From positions 1,682,079-1,746,078 of the forward strand of contig NZ_NISU01000001.1 in NCBI RefSeq assembly GCF_002335805.1: a stretch of DNA of 64,000 nt, written 5' to 3'. Both the position numbers and the translations under genes were made by a program. Of this stretch, positions 1-9,366 are shown in pieces. Origin of the DNA: Bacillus sp. FJAT-45350 (GTDB taxonomy: Bacteria > Bacillota > Bacilli > Bacillales > NISU01). Within the stretch, counting starts at the first letter, position 1. Each line of letters opens with the position of its first letter. The notes below the pieces were generated by a model. It did not search any database. It saw nothing but the letters and a program-made list of their open reading frames with translations, and was not told the origin of the DNA.

Positions 1-997
1 TTGGTTGGTCATGGTTACACCAGAATAGTGCGTTCCATCCGCCACCTTTATGCATTTCTACTTGCCATGTTGATAGGATGTCCTTTAATGATTGGAAATC
101 AACCTCACCGATTGCCCATTTTTCACCATTAGGATAGTCAACCTTTAAATGATGAAAGTTGAAAGTCATACTTAGTTCATTGTTTTCTGGGTTTGTATAC
201 TGGATACAATGATCGATCGTTGTAGAAGACATTTCTCCTACTGTCATTACATCATACTTTGAGAACACTTCTTGATTCAATTCCTTCATAAATTCATGAA
301 CTCTAGGACCATCTGTGTAAAATTTTCGTCCATCACCAGGGGCTACTGAGCCATCATCATTAGGAAACTGCTGGTCTTTTGAGATAAGGTTGATTACATC
401 AAGGCGGAATCCGTTAACACCTTTATTGAACCAAAAGTGCATCATATCATATACCTTTTGTCTAACCTCATCGTTTTCCCAATTTAAATCTGCTTGTGTT
501 ACATCAAATAAATGAAGATAATATTGCTCTGTTTTCTCATCATACTTCCAAGCTGAACCACCAAATTTAGAAATCCAGTTAGAAGGCTCCTTACCATCTA
601 CTGGGTCCTTCCAGATGTAAAAGTCACGATATGGGTTGTTTTTCGATTCCTTAGACTTAATGAACCACTCATGTTCTGTAGATGTATGATTCACAACGAT
701 ATCCATAATGACTTTAATGTTACGTTTATGTGCTTCTTCTAGTAGGCGATCAAAATCTTCCATCGTTCCATATTCATCATGTATAGAAAAGTAATCACTA
801 ATATCATAGCCATTATCTTTTTGTGGTGAGCGATAAATCGGAGTTAACCAAATAACATCAATTCCAAGCTCATGTAAATAATCTAGCTTCTGAATAATTC
901 CTTGTAGATCTCCTACACCATTCCCTGTCGTATCATTAAAGCTTTTTGGGTAGATTTGATAGACTACTGCATTTCTCCACCATTCCATTTTATTCAC
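1..997 (-). CDS. treC: alpha,alpha-phosphotrehalase, C-terminus cut by window edge
   Basis: This is a GH13 glycoside hydrolase that splits cytoplasmic trehalose 6-phosphate into glucose and glucose 6-phosphate. About 332 residues are present and the rest lies beyond the left edge. The N-terminus reads MEWWRNAVVYQIYPKSF, typical of the family. The three catalytic carboxylates are visible: the nucleophile D200 in GFRLDVINL, the acid/base E255 in TVGEMSS, and D330 in NHDQP at the edge. A GTG at 997 is chosen because a GGAG lies 8 bases upstream; an in-frame ATG at 988 is the alternative. It lies 163 bp downstream of treP on the same strand, so both are probably co-transcribed from the TreR-type operator region at 2650-2700. 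The treR gene is not in the window and may follow to the left. Confidence 0.93.
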   Translation of the reverse strand, partial: MNKMEWWRNAVVYQIYPKSFNDTTGNGVGDLQGIIQKLDYLHELGIDVIWLTPIYRSPQKDNGYDISDYFSIHDEYGTMEDFDRLLEEAHKRNIKVIMDIVVNHTSTEHEWFIKSKESKNNPYRDFYIWKDPVDGKEPSNWISKFGGSAWKYDEKTEQYYLHLFDVTQADLNWENDEVRQKVYDMMHFWFNKGVNGFRLDVINLISKDQQFPNDDGSVAPGDGRKFYTDGPRVHEFMKELNQEVFSKYDVMTVGEMSSTTIDHCIQYTNPENNELSMTFNFHHLKVDYPNGEKWAIGEVDFQSLKDILSTWQVEMHKGGGWNALFWCNHDQP

Positions 998-1160
998 GTA
1001 TATCACTCCGGAATTTTAAGTCTAAATTTTTAGAAAAGAGTTTGTCTCAGTACTAGTTTCGCTCCTCATGGTTCTACGAGCAACCTACTAATAGTAAGAC
1101 TTCAAAAGAAGATTGTCTCAAAAGTAAATAACAACATTTGGACAACCCTTTTCATGTTCA

Positions 1161-2576
1161 CTATGCTTGCTTTTTAATTTTTGCAACTGTATATGTCAGT
1201 ACAAATGGGACTATAATTGCAATTAACATACCGAAAAAGAACGGTAGCCATTTGTCAGGTACTATTGAGAATATACCTGGTAGTCCACCTACACCAATAG
1301 ACATTGCTAATACTTTATTTACTGTAATCACAACAGCGGCAATTGCTGAACCAATAATTGCACATATAAACGGGTATTTAAATCTCAAATTGACCCCGAA
1401 CATTGCTGGTTCAGTAATCCCTAGATAAGCTGACACGGATGAAGTGAAAGACAACCCTTTCAATTTCTCATCCTTCGTAGCGAACATCATCGCAAGGGCA
1501 GCAGAACCTTGTGCTATATTTGATAATGCTAAGATTGGCCATAAAAATGTTGCTCCGGTTGTTCCAATTAACTGAATATCGACTGCTAGGAATGTATGAT
1601 GCATCCCTGTAATAACTAAGGGCGCATAAATTGCTCCATATAATAAACCGCCTAATGCTGCAAAATTATCAAAAATACCAACAAATAAAGCTGTTATACC
1701 ATTACCAATTGCAAATGTAACAGGTCCAATCACGATAAATGATAAGAAACCAGTAACTAATAAAGCAATAGGGGCAACGAGCAATAATTGAAATGCATCA
1801 GGTATCCGCTTACGTAAGAAAATCTCTAATTTTGCTAAGATATACGCTGCAAATAAAATCGGTAAAACTTGTCCTTGATAACCGATCATGGCAATATCTA
1901 AACCAAATAAGTTCCAATAAGGCACTTCTCCCGCTTCTTTCGCAGCACCATAAGCCCAAGCATTTAATAAATCTGGATGAACTAACATAAGACCTAATAC
2001 AATCCCGAGCAATGGATTTCCACCGAATTTTTTAACAGCTGACCAACCAATCAAACCAGGTAAAAATACAAATGCGGTATTGGCAATTAAGTTGATAATA
2101 CTAGCAAAGTCAGCCCACTGCTGATGGACATCAACGATTGATTGTTCATCATAAAAGATTCCAGGCCCTGTTAAGATATTATTGATACCCATTAGTAAAC
2201 CAGCAGTAACAATCGCTGGTAAAATAGGAATGAAAATATCAGCAAGCGTTTTAATTGCACGCTGTAAAGGATTCATTTTCTTTGCGGCTGCATCTTTTGT
2301 TTCTTCTTTCGTTGCTTCACCAATACCTGTTATATTGACCATTTCCTTGTATACCTTATCTACAAGACCTTGCCCAATAATGACCTGATATTGACCATTC
2401 GTACTAAAGGTACCCCTTACAATGTCAAGATTTTCTAGTGCTTCCTTGTTTACTTTAGATTCATCATGTAACACGAATCGTAAACGTGTGACACAGTGTG
2501 TAGCTGTAGAAATATTATCTTTCCCACCAATCGCTTCTACGATTTGTTCTACAACTTGTCTATTCACGTCTGCCAT
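1161..2576 (-). CDS. treP: trehalose-specific PTS EIIBC component
   Basis: A 471-residue membrane permease that imports trehalose and phosphorylates it to trehalose 6-phosphate, the substrate of the next gene. The N-terminal EIIB domain (about residues 1-85) carries the phosphorylated cysteine C28 in the context ATHCVTRLRF. The EIIC part (about 105-470) has many hydrophobic helices and the signature GITEPAMFGVNLR. No EIIA domain is fused, so phosphate must come from a separate EIIA (usually the glucose EIIA in bacilli; inference). AGGAGG precedes the ATG. Two TTGTATATACAA-like operators lie upstream, arguing for TreR control. Trehalose is preferred to sucrose or beta-glucoside as substrate because of the treC neighbour. 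Confidence 0.93.
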   Translation of the reverse strand: MADVNRQVVEQIVEAIGGKDNISTATHCVTRLRFVLHDESKVNKEALENLDIVRGTFSTNGQYQVIIGQGLVDKVYKEMVNITGIGEATKEETKDAAAKKMNPLQRAIKTLADIFIPILPAIVTAGLLMGINNILTGPGIFYDEQSIVDVHQQWADFASIINLIANTAFVFLPGLIGWSAVKKFGGNPLLGIVLGLMLVHPDLLNAWAYGAAKEAGEVPYWNLFGLDIAMIGYQGQVLPILFAAYILAKLEIFLRKRIPDAFQLLLVAPIALLVTGFLSFIVIGPVTFAIGNGITALFVGIFDNFAALGGLLYGAIYAPLVITGMHHTFLAVDIQLIGTTGATFLWPILALSNIAQGSAALAMMFATKDEKLKGLSFTSSVSAYLGITEPAMFGVNLRFKYPFICAIIGSAIAAVVITVNKVLAMSIGVGGLPGIFSIVPDKWLPFFFGMLIAIIVPFVLTYTVAKIKKQA

Positions 2577-2652
2577 TTCTGTACCCTCCTGATGATAGCG
2601 ATTTTTTAGTAAGTATTTAACTTAGCTATGTATATTAAACGCCCCTTCGCAA

Positions 2653-2697
2653 ACTTGTATATACATGTTTGAGATAATTTCATCTTGTATATACAAG
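2653..2697 (-). promoter_or_regulatory. two TreR-type operators upstream of treP
   Basis: A perfect 14-bp palindrome CTTGTATATACAAG at 2684-2697 and a near copy, ACTTGTATATACATGT, at 2653-2668. They are centred about 30 bp apart and 75-120 bp upstream of the treP start. TTGTATATACAA is the operator recognised by the GntR-family repressor TreR in Bacillus (established). The spacing suggests cooperative binding across the promoter. Confidence 0.8.
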
Positions 2698-2808
2698 TTA
2701 GTTAATTAATATTTCATTGTTAATATGCTCAGAAAATAGGTAAATTAGTGATGAAATGTGCAAGAAATACCACCACTCTTATTAAGTACTAGTGAAATAC
2801 AAAACAAA

Positions 2809-2833
2809 AAAGCTCAGAAAATATCTGAGCTTT
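2809..2833 (-). terminator. intrinsic terminator, probably of queD
   Basis: AAAGCTCAG pairs with CTGAGCTTT around a 7-base loop. On the minus strand it is followed by a T-rich run (TTTTTTGTTTTG). It lies about 200 bp beyond the queD stop. Confidence 0.6.
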
Positions 2834-2895
2834 CCCCTTATAATATGGACATGTAATTCGCTATTCATCAGAATCTTTTGATTCCTAAGTTTTCC

Positions 2896-2971
2896 GGACA
2901 AGAGTTCCTTTATATATAGTCAATTTTAATAATAATACCGAACTATTTAGTGATAACGGAACCTAAGTCCG
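2896..2971. repeat. diverged copy of the GGACTTAG/CTAAGTCC inverted repeat family
   Basis: The right arm TAACGGAACCTAAGTCC (2954-2970) is nearly identical to sequence in the 19905-20029 repeat. The left arm GGACAAGAGTTCCTTTA (2896-2912) is its degraded inverted partner, 12 of 17 positions matching. It sits between queD and the tre operon in the 460-bp gene-free stretch 2577-3036, whose other contents are the TreR operators and a terminator. Confidence 0.5.
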
Positions 2972-3036
2972 CTTAATAATAATCTACCACCAAAATCGAA
3001 ATATAACGTAATCAATGTCCTCTATCTTTATCACAA

Positions 3037-3477
3037 TTATTTTGACAGTATATCCTGAGGGCGATAAATCACATAGCTAGTAGGTGTTTCTCTCACGATT
3101 ACTTGTATACACTTCGGTTTATTATCTGTGTTGTCTAAGTACTTCTGAATATTTTCCCAGATCGTTCTTGCTACAACCTCTGTTGTCGGAAAATAATCTG
3201 GGTCTCTATCATTATAGTCTTCATTGTGGTCATTCAATAAACTGTGGTCATAACGCTTATGAACCAATTCCTTTAATATTTGAAAATTTACTAGAAATCC
3301 ACTATCATTCAGTACATTCCCGGCAACAGTTATATTAACGAAATACGTGTGGCCATGGACATTTTTGCATTTACCAGCTGCATCATGTGGAATAAAGTGA
3401 GCTGCTGCAAAATGAAAATCTTTATTAAGCTCAAATCTATATGGGTGAGGTACTTGCGGATAAAATTGTTGCAACAT
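3037..3477 (-). CDS. queD: 6-carboxy-5,6,7,8-tetrahydropterin synthase (QueD/PTPS family)
   Basis: A 146-residue T-fold enzyme. QueD converts 7,8-dihydroneopterin triphosphate to 6-carboxytetrahydropterin in queuosine/7-deazaguanine synthesis. The zinc ligands H27 (FAAAHFI), H41 and H43 (VHGHTYF) and the likely catalytic C37 are in place, as is the C-terminal glutamate of VRETPTSYVIY. Length and the N-terminus MLQQFYPQVPHPYRFELNKDFHF match Bacillus QueD. The other que genes (queC, queE, queF) are not adjacent, so it stands alone here. No preQ1 riboswitch was recognised upstream. A pterin-synthase role in another pathway cannot be excluded by sequence alone. Confidence 0.88.
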   Translation of the reverse strand: MLQQFYPQVPHPYRFELNKDFHFAAAHFIPHDAAGKCKNVHGHTYFVNITVAGNVLNDSGFLVNFQILKELVHKRYDHSLLNDHNEDYNDRDPDYFPTTEVVARTIWENIQKYLDNTDNKPKCIQVIVRETPTSYVIYRPQDILSK

Positions 3478-3601
3478 CGTTGTTATTCATCTCCTTAATC
3501 ATATAACACACTTCTACAATATACTTTTTATTATACGATAACAAGTATATCCTTTATTTTAAACTTGTTCAAAACGTTTAGTCCTACTAGTTAAAATACA
3601 T

Positions 3602-3644
3602 AGTTAAAGCCTGATACAAGTTAGTCTCATATCAGGCTTTAACT
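3602..3644 (-). terminator. stem-loop after the MerR-like gene
   Basis: A perfect 15-bp stem, AGTTAAAGCCTGATA with TATCAGGCTTTAACT, around a 13-base loop, starting 13 bp past the stop of the MerR-like gene. The T-run is weak on the minus strand. Confidence 0.6.
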
Positions 3645-3656
3645 AAAACTATTGTT

Positions 3657-4394
3657 TTAAGAAAAATCAATTGAGTTTTCTTTTTTGTTTTTCGAGAAAA
3701 ATGATACCCATTGTAGCCAGTTCCTCTTAGTATTTTCTTCTACCTTAGAAGCAGCAACTTCTCTGTAATCAGTTACAAATTGCTGAAAGAGTTCTTCTCT
3801 CTCTTCTAGCTTATGTTGAATATACAATTTCTCTTCTTCATCCTTCTCTATATTCGTTCTTAGTTTATTAATTTCTTCATACGTATTGTTCGTTGTTTCT
3901 ACAATACATTGCGAGTAATTTTCAAGAACCGTTTTACTTTGCTTCTGACCAATTTGAATTTCTTTCTTTATTTCACTCTTTAGTTCTTCTTTCACTTCAT
4001 TAAGAAATTCGTCCTTTAATAATGAAAAAGAATCTTTTAAACTTTCTACATGTCCAACCGTTTCTTCATGTAGAGCAATCATATTACTATAATTTTCATT
4101 TGCTTCTTCTTGTACACTAGAAGTATCAACACTTACAAATTCTTCTTGAATTTCATCTATACTATTTCCTTCTAAAATATATCTAATATCCTCATCCTTT
4201 ACATTCTTGTCCTTTAAGATTTTAATCTTACTTAGCATGTCAATCTCATACTCCGTATACATTCTCGCACCCGTCTTACTACGTTGAATATATAAGATCG
4301 TATTAAAGTTGTCTTCCCACTCTTTTAACTTACCTACTTGAAGCCTTAATTTCTTAGCCACTTCTTTCGTTGTATACCTTTTTACATCTGACAT
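3657..4394 (-). CDS. MerR-type helix-turn-helix protein with long coiled coil
   Basis: About 245 residues. The first 70 form a MerR-like winged helix (YTTKEVAKKLRLQVGKLKEWE, then an RMYTEYEIDMLSKI wing segment). A long charged region follows (about 90-215), rich in E and K with heptad character, predicted to be coiled coil. The tail (WLQWVSFFSKNKKE) resembles the basic C-terminus of DUF3967 proteins. This architecture is shared by chromosome-anchoring RacA-like proteins and plasmid-type DUF3967 proteins of bacilli, so a DNA-binding, structural or segregation role is possible (inference). ATG at 4394 is chosen; TTG at 4406 or 4400 would add four or two residues. It is single-gene and followed by its own stem-loop. 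Confidence 0.6.
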   Translation of the reverse strand: MSDVKRYTTKEVAKKLRLQVGKLKEWEDNFNTILYIQRSKTGARMYTEYEIDMLSKIKILKDKNVKDEDIRYILEGNSIDEIQEEFVSVDTSSVQEEANENYSNMIALHEETVGHVESLKDSFSLLKDEFLNEVKEELKSEIKKEIQIGQKQSKTVLENYSQCIVETTNNTYEEINKLRTNIEKDEEEKLYIQHKLEEREELFQQFVTDYREVAASKVEENTKRNWLQWVSFFSKNKKENSIDFS

Positions 4395-4536
4395 CTCCAA
4401 CACCAACCTTTTCTATTATTTGTTCTATATACACAATTAGAGAAGGGTAGGTCATTTTTCCTTCTTAACGACAAATGTTCTAAAAAGAAGCGACCATTCT
4501 GCAAATGTTCCTAATTAATGCAGTTCTACTATTTAA

Positions 4537-4574
4537 AACCCTTAACGGAGCTTAGTCTTTTTCCGTTAAGGGTT
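4537..4574 (-). terminator. terminator of chemoreceptor 1
   Basis: A 13-bp perfect stem, AACCCTTAACGGA with TCCGTTAAGGGTT, 22 bp past the stop of the chemoreceptor gene. Confidence 0.7.
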
Positions 4575-4595
4575 CTTCATATATTACGTCATATT

Positions 4596-6569
4596 CTATT
4601 TTCCCGTTTTAAACATCGTCATTACTTCTCTTAATTCTACAGCTAGCTTTGCTAGGTTTTGAGCGTCATTCGCAATTTGGTTAGCGGATGATGCTTGCTG
4701 GTCTGTAGTTGCACTTACTTCTTCTGCACCTGCTGAAGCTTGCTGTGTGACAGCTGAAATACTTTCCATATTCCTACCGATTTCTTCGCCGATTCTTTCT
4801 AAATCCTGTACAGACTCGAAGATTGATTTGTTCCTTTCTAATACCTCATCCACATAAGCTGCAATTTCTGTAAAGGCTTGACTTGCTTTTTGTACAGTCT
4901 CAGTCCCTTCCTTTACAACACCTTCTCCTTTTTGGATTGAGTTTACAGCACGTTGACTTTCTGTCTGGGTATCCTTGATGAGCCTAGAAATCTTATCAGC
5001 TGACTCACTTGTCTCACTAGCTAATTTTCGGACCTCATCTGCTACAACTGCAAATCCCTTTCCGTGCTCCCCTGCTCTAGCTGCTTCAATTGAAGCGTTT
5101 AATGCAAGAAGGTTTGTTTGTTCTGCAATACTTGTAATCATCCCAATGATATGTCCTATTTCTTTTGATTGGTTATCCAATCGACCAATTGTAACTGATG
5201 TTTCTTTTACTGTCATATCCACATCATTCATCTTCTCTAATGCATACTGAGCGGATTGTAGTCCTTTTTCAGCTGAGCTTTTACTATTTGTAGATGTGTC
5301 GATAACTTCATTAGTGTAATTTGATATTTTCTTTACTGTATCAATCATTGTATTCATTCGACTAGTTGTGTTTGTTACTGAATCAGCAATATCTGTTGTA
5401 CCTTGAGCTAATTCTGATATCGTAACAGCTACTTGCTGGGATGCCTCCTTCGTTTCAGAGCTAGAACGTATAAGGGTATCTGATGAATCTTTGACAGTAG
5501 AACTAACATTGTCTATTTTATAAAGTAATTCTTGTATCTTCTTTACCATTTTATCAAAGTTATTACTTAGTATCCCAACCTCATCCTTAGATTGACTTGA
5601 TGATGATACGGTTAAATCCCCTAATGCCACTTGAGATGTTAAATCACTAAGCTTTTGGATTGGACTTACTAGACTTCTTGCAAAAATAAATACTATGATA
5701 ATACTAAATAAAAGAACTACTGCAGCCGTGACAAAAGATAGCATCGCTAAATATGAAAGATTACCTGTAATTTCTTTAACTGGTGCAGAAATGACGAATC
5801 CCCATTTAGTTAATGGAATCATCGTATAAAAAGCATAGCTTTCTACCTGATTATCCTTATAAACAGCCGTACCTGTTTCATTATCTAACACATTAGAAAC
5901 AATTCCCCTTAGTTCACTATTCTCACTCTCTAATAAATTAACATCCATGATAACGCTTTCATCTGGATGAGCAATAACTGTACCTCTCTCATCAACCAAA
6001 AAGGCGAACCCGTCTTGCCCAATAGTAAATTCTCCAACTAATGTTTGAATATCTGCAATTGGCACAGTGGCAATGAAGACTCCAGAAAAAATTCCATTAG
6101 AGTATATCGGAGTACTTACTACTATAATCATTTCCTCAGTTGCTCGTGAAATAAGTGGTTCTGATAGGACTGTTTCCTCTCTTGCAACTGTATCTATATA
6201 ATACTGACGATCTTTAACGTCTACTTCTCCCCCGGAATCTACATATGCAACCCCATCTAAACTAACGATTCCAAGCGAATCAAAACCATTTAACCGTCCT
6301 ATTTCTCTTGCTATGTAAGGTACTACTGTTGTTGGGTTCATTGTTTGAACCAATTCAGTATTTGCTATTAACTCTACTTCACTTACTTTTTGTGAGAAAA
6401 AATTATTAATATCATTTCGTGCACTTTCTAAACTGATTTCCGTTTTTTCCGCAAACTCAAGCTCCAGGAATTCTTTGGCTTTGTTATGGTTAATAATCGC
6501 AACTAGTACGAGTGCTATAACTAAAACAGGCAAAACAACTAATAATAATTTCGTGCGCAAACTCTTCAC
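4596..6569 (-). CDS. methyl-accepting chemotaxis protein (dCACHE-HAMP-MCP), copy 1
   Basis: A 657-residue transmembrane chemoreceptor that signals to CheA/CheW. Order: TM1 (about 7-28), extracellular double-CACHE ligand domain (about 32-270), TM2 (about 275-298), HAMP (about 299-352), cytoplasmic coiled coil with the signalling tip [20 protein letters not shown]. The GTG at 6569 is preferred (AGGGG 8 bases upstream). It aligns exactly with the ATG of the second receptor at 31967, and both proteins then have 657 residues. The two copies are nearly identical from TM2 onward and differ mainly in the ligand domain, where both keep DRQY. That implies duplication followed by change of ligand. It is transcribed alone, with its own terminator. 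Confidence 0.93.
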   Translation of the reverse strand: MKSLRTKLLLVVLPVLVIALVLVAIINHNKAKEFLELEFAEKTEISLESARNDINNFFSQKVSEVELIANTELVQTMNPTTVVPYIAREIGRLNGFDSLGIVSLDGVAYVDSGGEVDVKDRQYYIDTVAREETVLSEPLISRATEEMIIVVSTPIYSNGIFSGVFIATVPIADIQTLVGEFTIGQDGFAFLVDERGTVIAHPDESVIMDVNLLESENSELRGIVSNVLDNETGTAVYKDNQVESYAFYTMIPLTKWGFVISAPVKEITGNLSYLAMLSFVTAAVVLLFSIIIVFIFARSLVSPIQKLSDLTSQVALGDLTVSSSSQSKDEVGILSNNFDKMVKKIQELLYKIDNVSSTVKDSSDTLIRSSSETKEASQQVAVTISELAQGTTDIADSVTNTTSRMNTMIDTVKKISNYTNEVIDTSTNSKSSAEKGLQSAQYALEKMNDVDMTVKETSVTIGRLDNQSKEIGHIIGMITSIAEQTNLLALNASIEAARAGEHGKGFAVVADEVRKLASETSESADKISRLIKDTQTESQRAVNSIQKGEGVVKEGTETVQKASQAFTEIAAYVDEVLERNKSIFESVQDLERIGEEIGRNMESISAVTQQASAGAEEVSATTDQQASSANQIANDAQNLAKLAVELREVMTMFKTGK

Positions 6570-6944
6570 ATCACCATCCCCTTTCAAGTGTTTTTAATGA
6601 CATTTAGCTTAAAGGTGCTATAGTCCCTCTTTGTCATCGGACGTACTATAAAACACTGCTATTGTCAGAAAAATAAATCTATTTACCTACTATCATACCA
6701 AACTATCAAATAAAGGCAATATAATATAAAGAATATACTGAATTGCATCCATAAAAAAATATAAGTTACAGTTTATATGCTAATTATTTCACCTCTACTA
6801 TTATTTTTAAAAGAAATTTAAACAAATGATATAGCTTACTACCTAGTATATTGTATATATTTAACATATTATCATAATTATTCTATATCAACTATTTCTA
6901 TTTTTACAATTCTTCATAGAACAAAACCGCAAAAGCGGTATTTG

Positions 6945-6970
6945 TTTGATGCAATGTTTTGATGCAATGT
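6945..6970. repeat. perfect 13-bp tandem duplication
   Basis: TTTGATGCAATGT occurs twice without a gap (6945-6957 and 6958-6970), immediately before the dispersed repeat copy at 6974-7055. Confidence 0.75.
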
Positions 6971-6973
6971 GCA

Positions 6974-7055
6974 GAGCCACTACCTGTTTTAAAGTATAGT
7001 GACAAGTGGGTTTCTTGGCGCTATACGCGTAGTGCGCGGAGCCATTGCCCTTCTT
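6974..7055. repeat. dispersed structured intergenic repeat, copy D (diverged)
   Basis: It has the same layout as the elements at 13130 and 51664: a lead ending in TTTTAAAG, a hairpin (TATAG and CAAG arms around TGGGTTT, closing with CTTG and CTATA), a GC-rich second part with GTGCGCG, then GAGCCATTGCCCTTC. The last segment corresponds to GAAGCCATTACCACTTC in the element at 13130. Markedly higher GC than the flanks. It occupies the gene-free stretch 6570-7163, which otherwise holds AT-rich sequence and the htpG terminator. Confidence 0.55.
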
Positions 7056-7117
7056 TGAATAAGCTTTCACTTATCCACAGCTTAAGTATTTTTTAATTTC
7101 CTAAACCTCAAAAAAAA

Positions 7118-7150
7118 CGAATACCACCTCGCTTTCGAAGGTAGTATTCG
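7118..7150 (-). terminator. htpG terminator
   Basis: CGAATACCACCT pairs with AGGTAGTATTCG (one mismatch). On the minus strand a run of eight T follows. It begins 14 bp past the htpG stop. Confidence 0.8.
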
Positions 7151-7163
7151 CTCTGAGTATTTC

Positions 7164-9041
7164 CTATTTCATAACTTTACACATATTATTAGTAAATTCT
7201 ACTGGGTCTTCAAGCGGTAATCCTTCAATTAGAAGCGCTTGATTGTATAGTAGGTTAGTGTAAAGGTTTAATTTTTCTTTATCACTTTCAAAAGCAGACT
7301 TTAAAGAGCTGAAGATTTCATGACTTGTATTAATTTCTAATACTTTATCAGCCTGTACATTTTGATTATCAGGCATCGCCTTAAGAATCTTCTCCATTTC
7401 AATACTAACTTCACCAACAGTTGATAAGCAAACCGGGTGATTTTTTAATCTTTTTGATACCTTTACATCTGTTACTTTTCCTGAAAGAATTTCCTTCAGT
7501 GAATCAAAAAGCTCTTTGTTGTCACTTTGCTCTGCCTCTGCTGACTCTTTTCCTTCGTCTTCAATCCCTAAATCTCCACTTGATACTGATTTGAATTCTT
7601 TTTCTTTATATGCCATAAGCATGCGAATTGCGAACTCATCCACTTCATCTGTAAAGTAAAGAATCTCATAGCCTTTATCTGCAACTAGCTCAGTTTGTGG
7701 CATTTTTTCGATTCTGTCATATGATTCACCAGAAGCATAATAGATGAATTTCTGGTCGTCTGCCATTCTAGATACGTATTCATCTAGAGTCACCATCTTC
7801 TTCTCTTTTGAAGAATAGAACATTAGTAGGTCTTGTAATTCCTCTTTATTTGCTCCAAAGTCACTGTATACGCCATACTTTAACTGGCGACCAAATGAAT
7901 TATAGAATTCTTCGTACTTTTCTCTTTCATCCTTTAATAAGCTTTGAAGCTGACTGCTGATTTTCTTTCTGATGTTTTTTGCAATTAGCTTTAATTGGCG
8001 GTCATGTTGAAGAATTTCACGTGAAATGTTTAATGATAAATCCTCTGAATCAACCATCCCTTTAACAAAGCTAAAGTAATCAGGAAGTAAATCAGAACAT
8101 TTCTCCATGATTAACACACCGCTAGAATATAGCTCTAAGCCTTTTTCAAATTCCTTTGTGTAGTAATCATAAGGCATTTTTTCTGGAATAAATAAAATCG
8201 AATTGTATCTAACAGCTCCGTCTACACTAATATGGATATGCTTCAGTGGCTTGTCAAATCCATAATGCTTCTCAGAATAGAAGTTTTCGTAATCTTCTGT
8301 AGTCAACTCATTCTTATTCTTTCTCCAAATAGGAACCATGCTGTTAATCGTTTCTTCTTCTTGATATTCAACAAATTCCTCTTCGTTATCTTCTTTAGGC
8401 TTGGACACAGTTACGTCCATTTTAATAGGGTAACGAATAAAGTCTGAGTATTTCTTTATAATAGATTTAAGACGGTATTCTTCTAAATACTCATCGTATT
8501 GGTCATCTTCCGTGTTTTCTTTGATTTTCAAAGTAATTTCTGTACCGACAGATTCTTTTTCAGTTGGAACAATTATATATCCTTCTGTCCCCTTTGATTC
8601 CCATTTGTATGCTTCTTCACTACCACGTGCTTTACTGATAACTGTAACCTCATCAGCAACCATAAATGATGAGTAGAACCCTACTCCAAATTGTCCGATG
8701 ATATCATGACCATCTTTACTTTCATTTTCATTTTTAAAAGCTAATGAACCACTTTTCGCGATAGTTCCAAGATTATTTTCTAATTCCTCTTTAGTCATAC
8801 CAATACCAGTATCTGTAATCACTAATAACCTATTTTCTTTATCAGCTGTTACTTTTATGTAATAATCCCCTTGGTCAAAACTTATAGTATCGTCTGTCAA
8901 TGCCTTATAATACATTTTATCAATTGCATCACTTGAGTTAGAAATTAATTCTCTTAAAAATATTTCTTTCTGAGAATAGATAGAGTTAATCATCATTTCT
9001 AACAATCGTTTTGATTCTGCTTTAAATTGTTTCGTTGTCAT
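7164..9041 (-). CDS. htpG: molecular chaperone HtpG (Hsp90)
   Basis: A 625-residue cytosolic Hsp90. The N-terminal GHKL ATPase shows [12 protein letters not shown], the DTGIGMT loop and [15 protein letters not shown]; middle and C-terminal dimerisation domains follow at normal family length. The ATG at 9041 is chosen because AAAGGAG lies 8 bases upstream; an upstream extension starting at 9059 would place its start inside that ribosome binding site. A perfect CIRCE (9075-9101) sits in the 5' leader just below a sigma-A-type promoter. This htpG is therefore probably repressed by HrcA, unlike htpG of B. subtilis, which is known not to be a CIRCE gene. Single-gene unit with a strong terminator. 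Confidence 0.97.
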   Translation of the reverse strand: MTTKQFKAESKRLLEMMINSIYSQKEIFLRELISNSSDAIDKMYYKALTDDTISFDQGDYYIKVTADKENRLLVITDTGIGMTKEELENNLGTIAKSGSLAFKNENESKDGHDIIGQFGVGFYSSFMVADEVTVISKARGSEEAYKWESKGTEGYIIVPTEKESVGTEITLKIKENTEDDQYDEYLEEYRLKSIIKKYSDFIRYPIKMDVTVSKPKEDNEEEFVEYQEEETINSMVPIWRKNKNELTTEDYENFYSEKHYGFDKPLKHIHISVDGAVRYNSILFIPEKMPYDYYTKEFEKGLELYSSGVLIMEKCSDLLPDYFSFVKGMVDSEDLSLNISREILQHDRQLKLIAKNIRKKISSQLQSLLKDEREKYEEFYNSFGRQLKYGVYSDFGANKEELQDLLMFYSSKEKKMVTLDEYVSRMADDQKFIYYASGESYDRIEKMPQTELVADKGYEILYFTDEVDEFAIRMLMAYKEKEFKSVSSGDLGIEDEGKESAEAEQSDNKELFDSLKEILSGKVTDVKVSKRLKNHPVCLSTVGEVSIEMEKILKAMPDNQNVQADKVLEINTSHEIFSSLKSAFESDKEKLNLYTNLLYNQALLIEGLPLEDPVEFTNNMCKVMK

Positions 9042-9074
9042 ATTCAGTTCTCCTTTCAAATGTCACTTTCTATA

Positions 9075-9101
9075 TTAGCACTCTACATACGAGAGTGCTA
9101 A
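9075..9101 (-). promoter_or_regulatory. CIRCE operator (HrcA binding site)
   Basis: TTAGCACTC, 9-base spacer, GAGTGCTAA: a perfect 9-9-9 inverted repeat identical to the CIRCE consensus. It lies between the -10 and the htpG ribosome binding site. Confidence 0.95.
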
Positions 9102-9112
9102 TTCATCTCCTT

Positions 9113-9140
9113 ATTTTACATATCCAACAGAAAGTGTCAA
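9113..9140 (-). promoter_or_regulatory. sigma-A-type promoter of htpG
   Basis: On the minus strand, TTGACA (9140-9135), 16-base spacer, TAAAAT (9118-9113). Transcription would start just upstream of or within the CIRCE, the normal arrangement for HrcA control. The rest of the 325-bp gap 9042-9366 shows nothing else. Confidence 0.7.
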
Positions 9141-9366
9141 GAATTGTAGGTAATTTACCGATCGAGAAAAAGTAGTTTTTTTGTCTTAATATGCGCTTGC
9201 CCGGAAAATATTTCTAAAGACAAGTGCAGTAATTGAACTTTTTAGTTTGCCGGTGATAGAATTATTATAAGTTAGTATAAAATGGCTTGATTGTAGGCAA
9301 CAAATAACTTTTACGTTTGGTTTATTATTTCTCTGTTTTTCAGTAGTCATTAAATGAGGTGATTTA

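Noticed and set aside
1103-1146. GTCTCAAAAGTA... segment between treP and treC, resembling 32263-32310 and the 63262 terminator
   Set aside because: The shared core is only about 10-12 bases and no boundaries could be drawn; not enough to call a repeat family from this window.
6633-6642. GTCCGATGAC on the minus strand as a sigma-D -10 upstream of chemoreceptor 1
   Set aside because: No TAAA-type -35 at the required 15-16 bases, and nothing like it was found upstream of chemoreceptor 2.
6888-7070. 60-codon minus-strand open frame in the gap upstream of chemoreceptor 1
   Set aside because: It runs through the structured dispersed repeat (copy D) and its tandem duplication, has no ribosome binding site and no protein-like composition; repeat-derived frames of this kind are often wrongly annotated.
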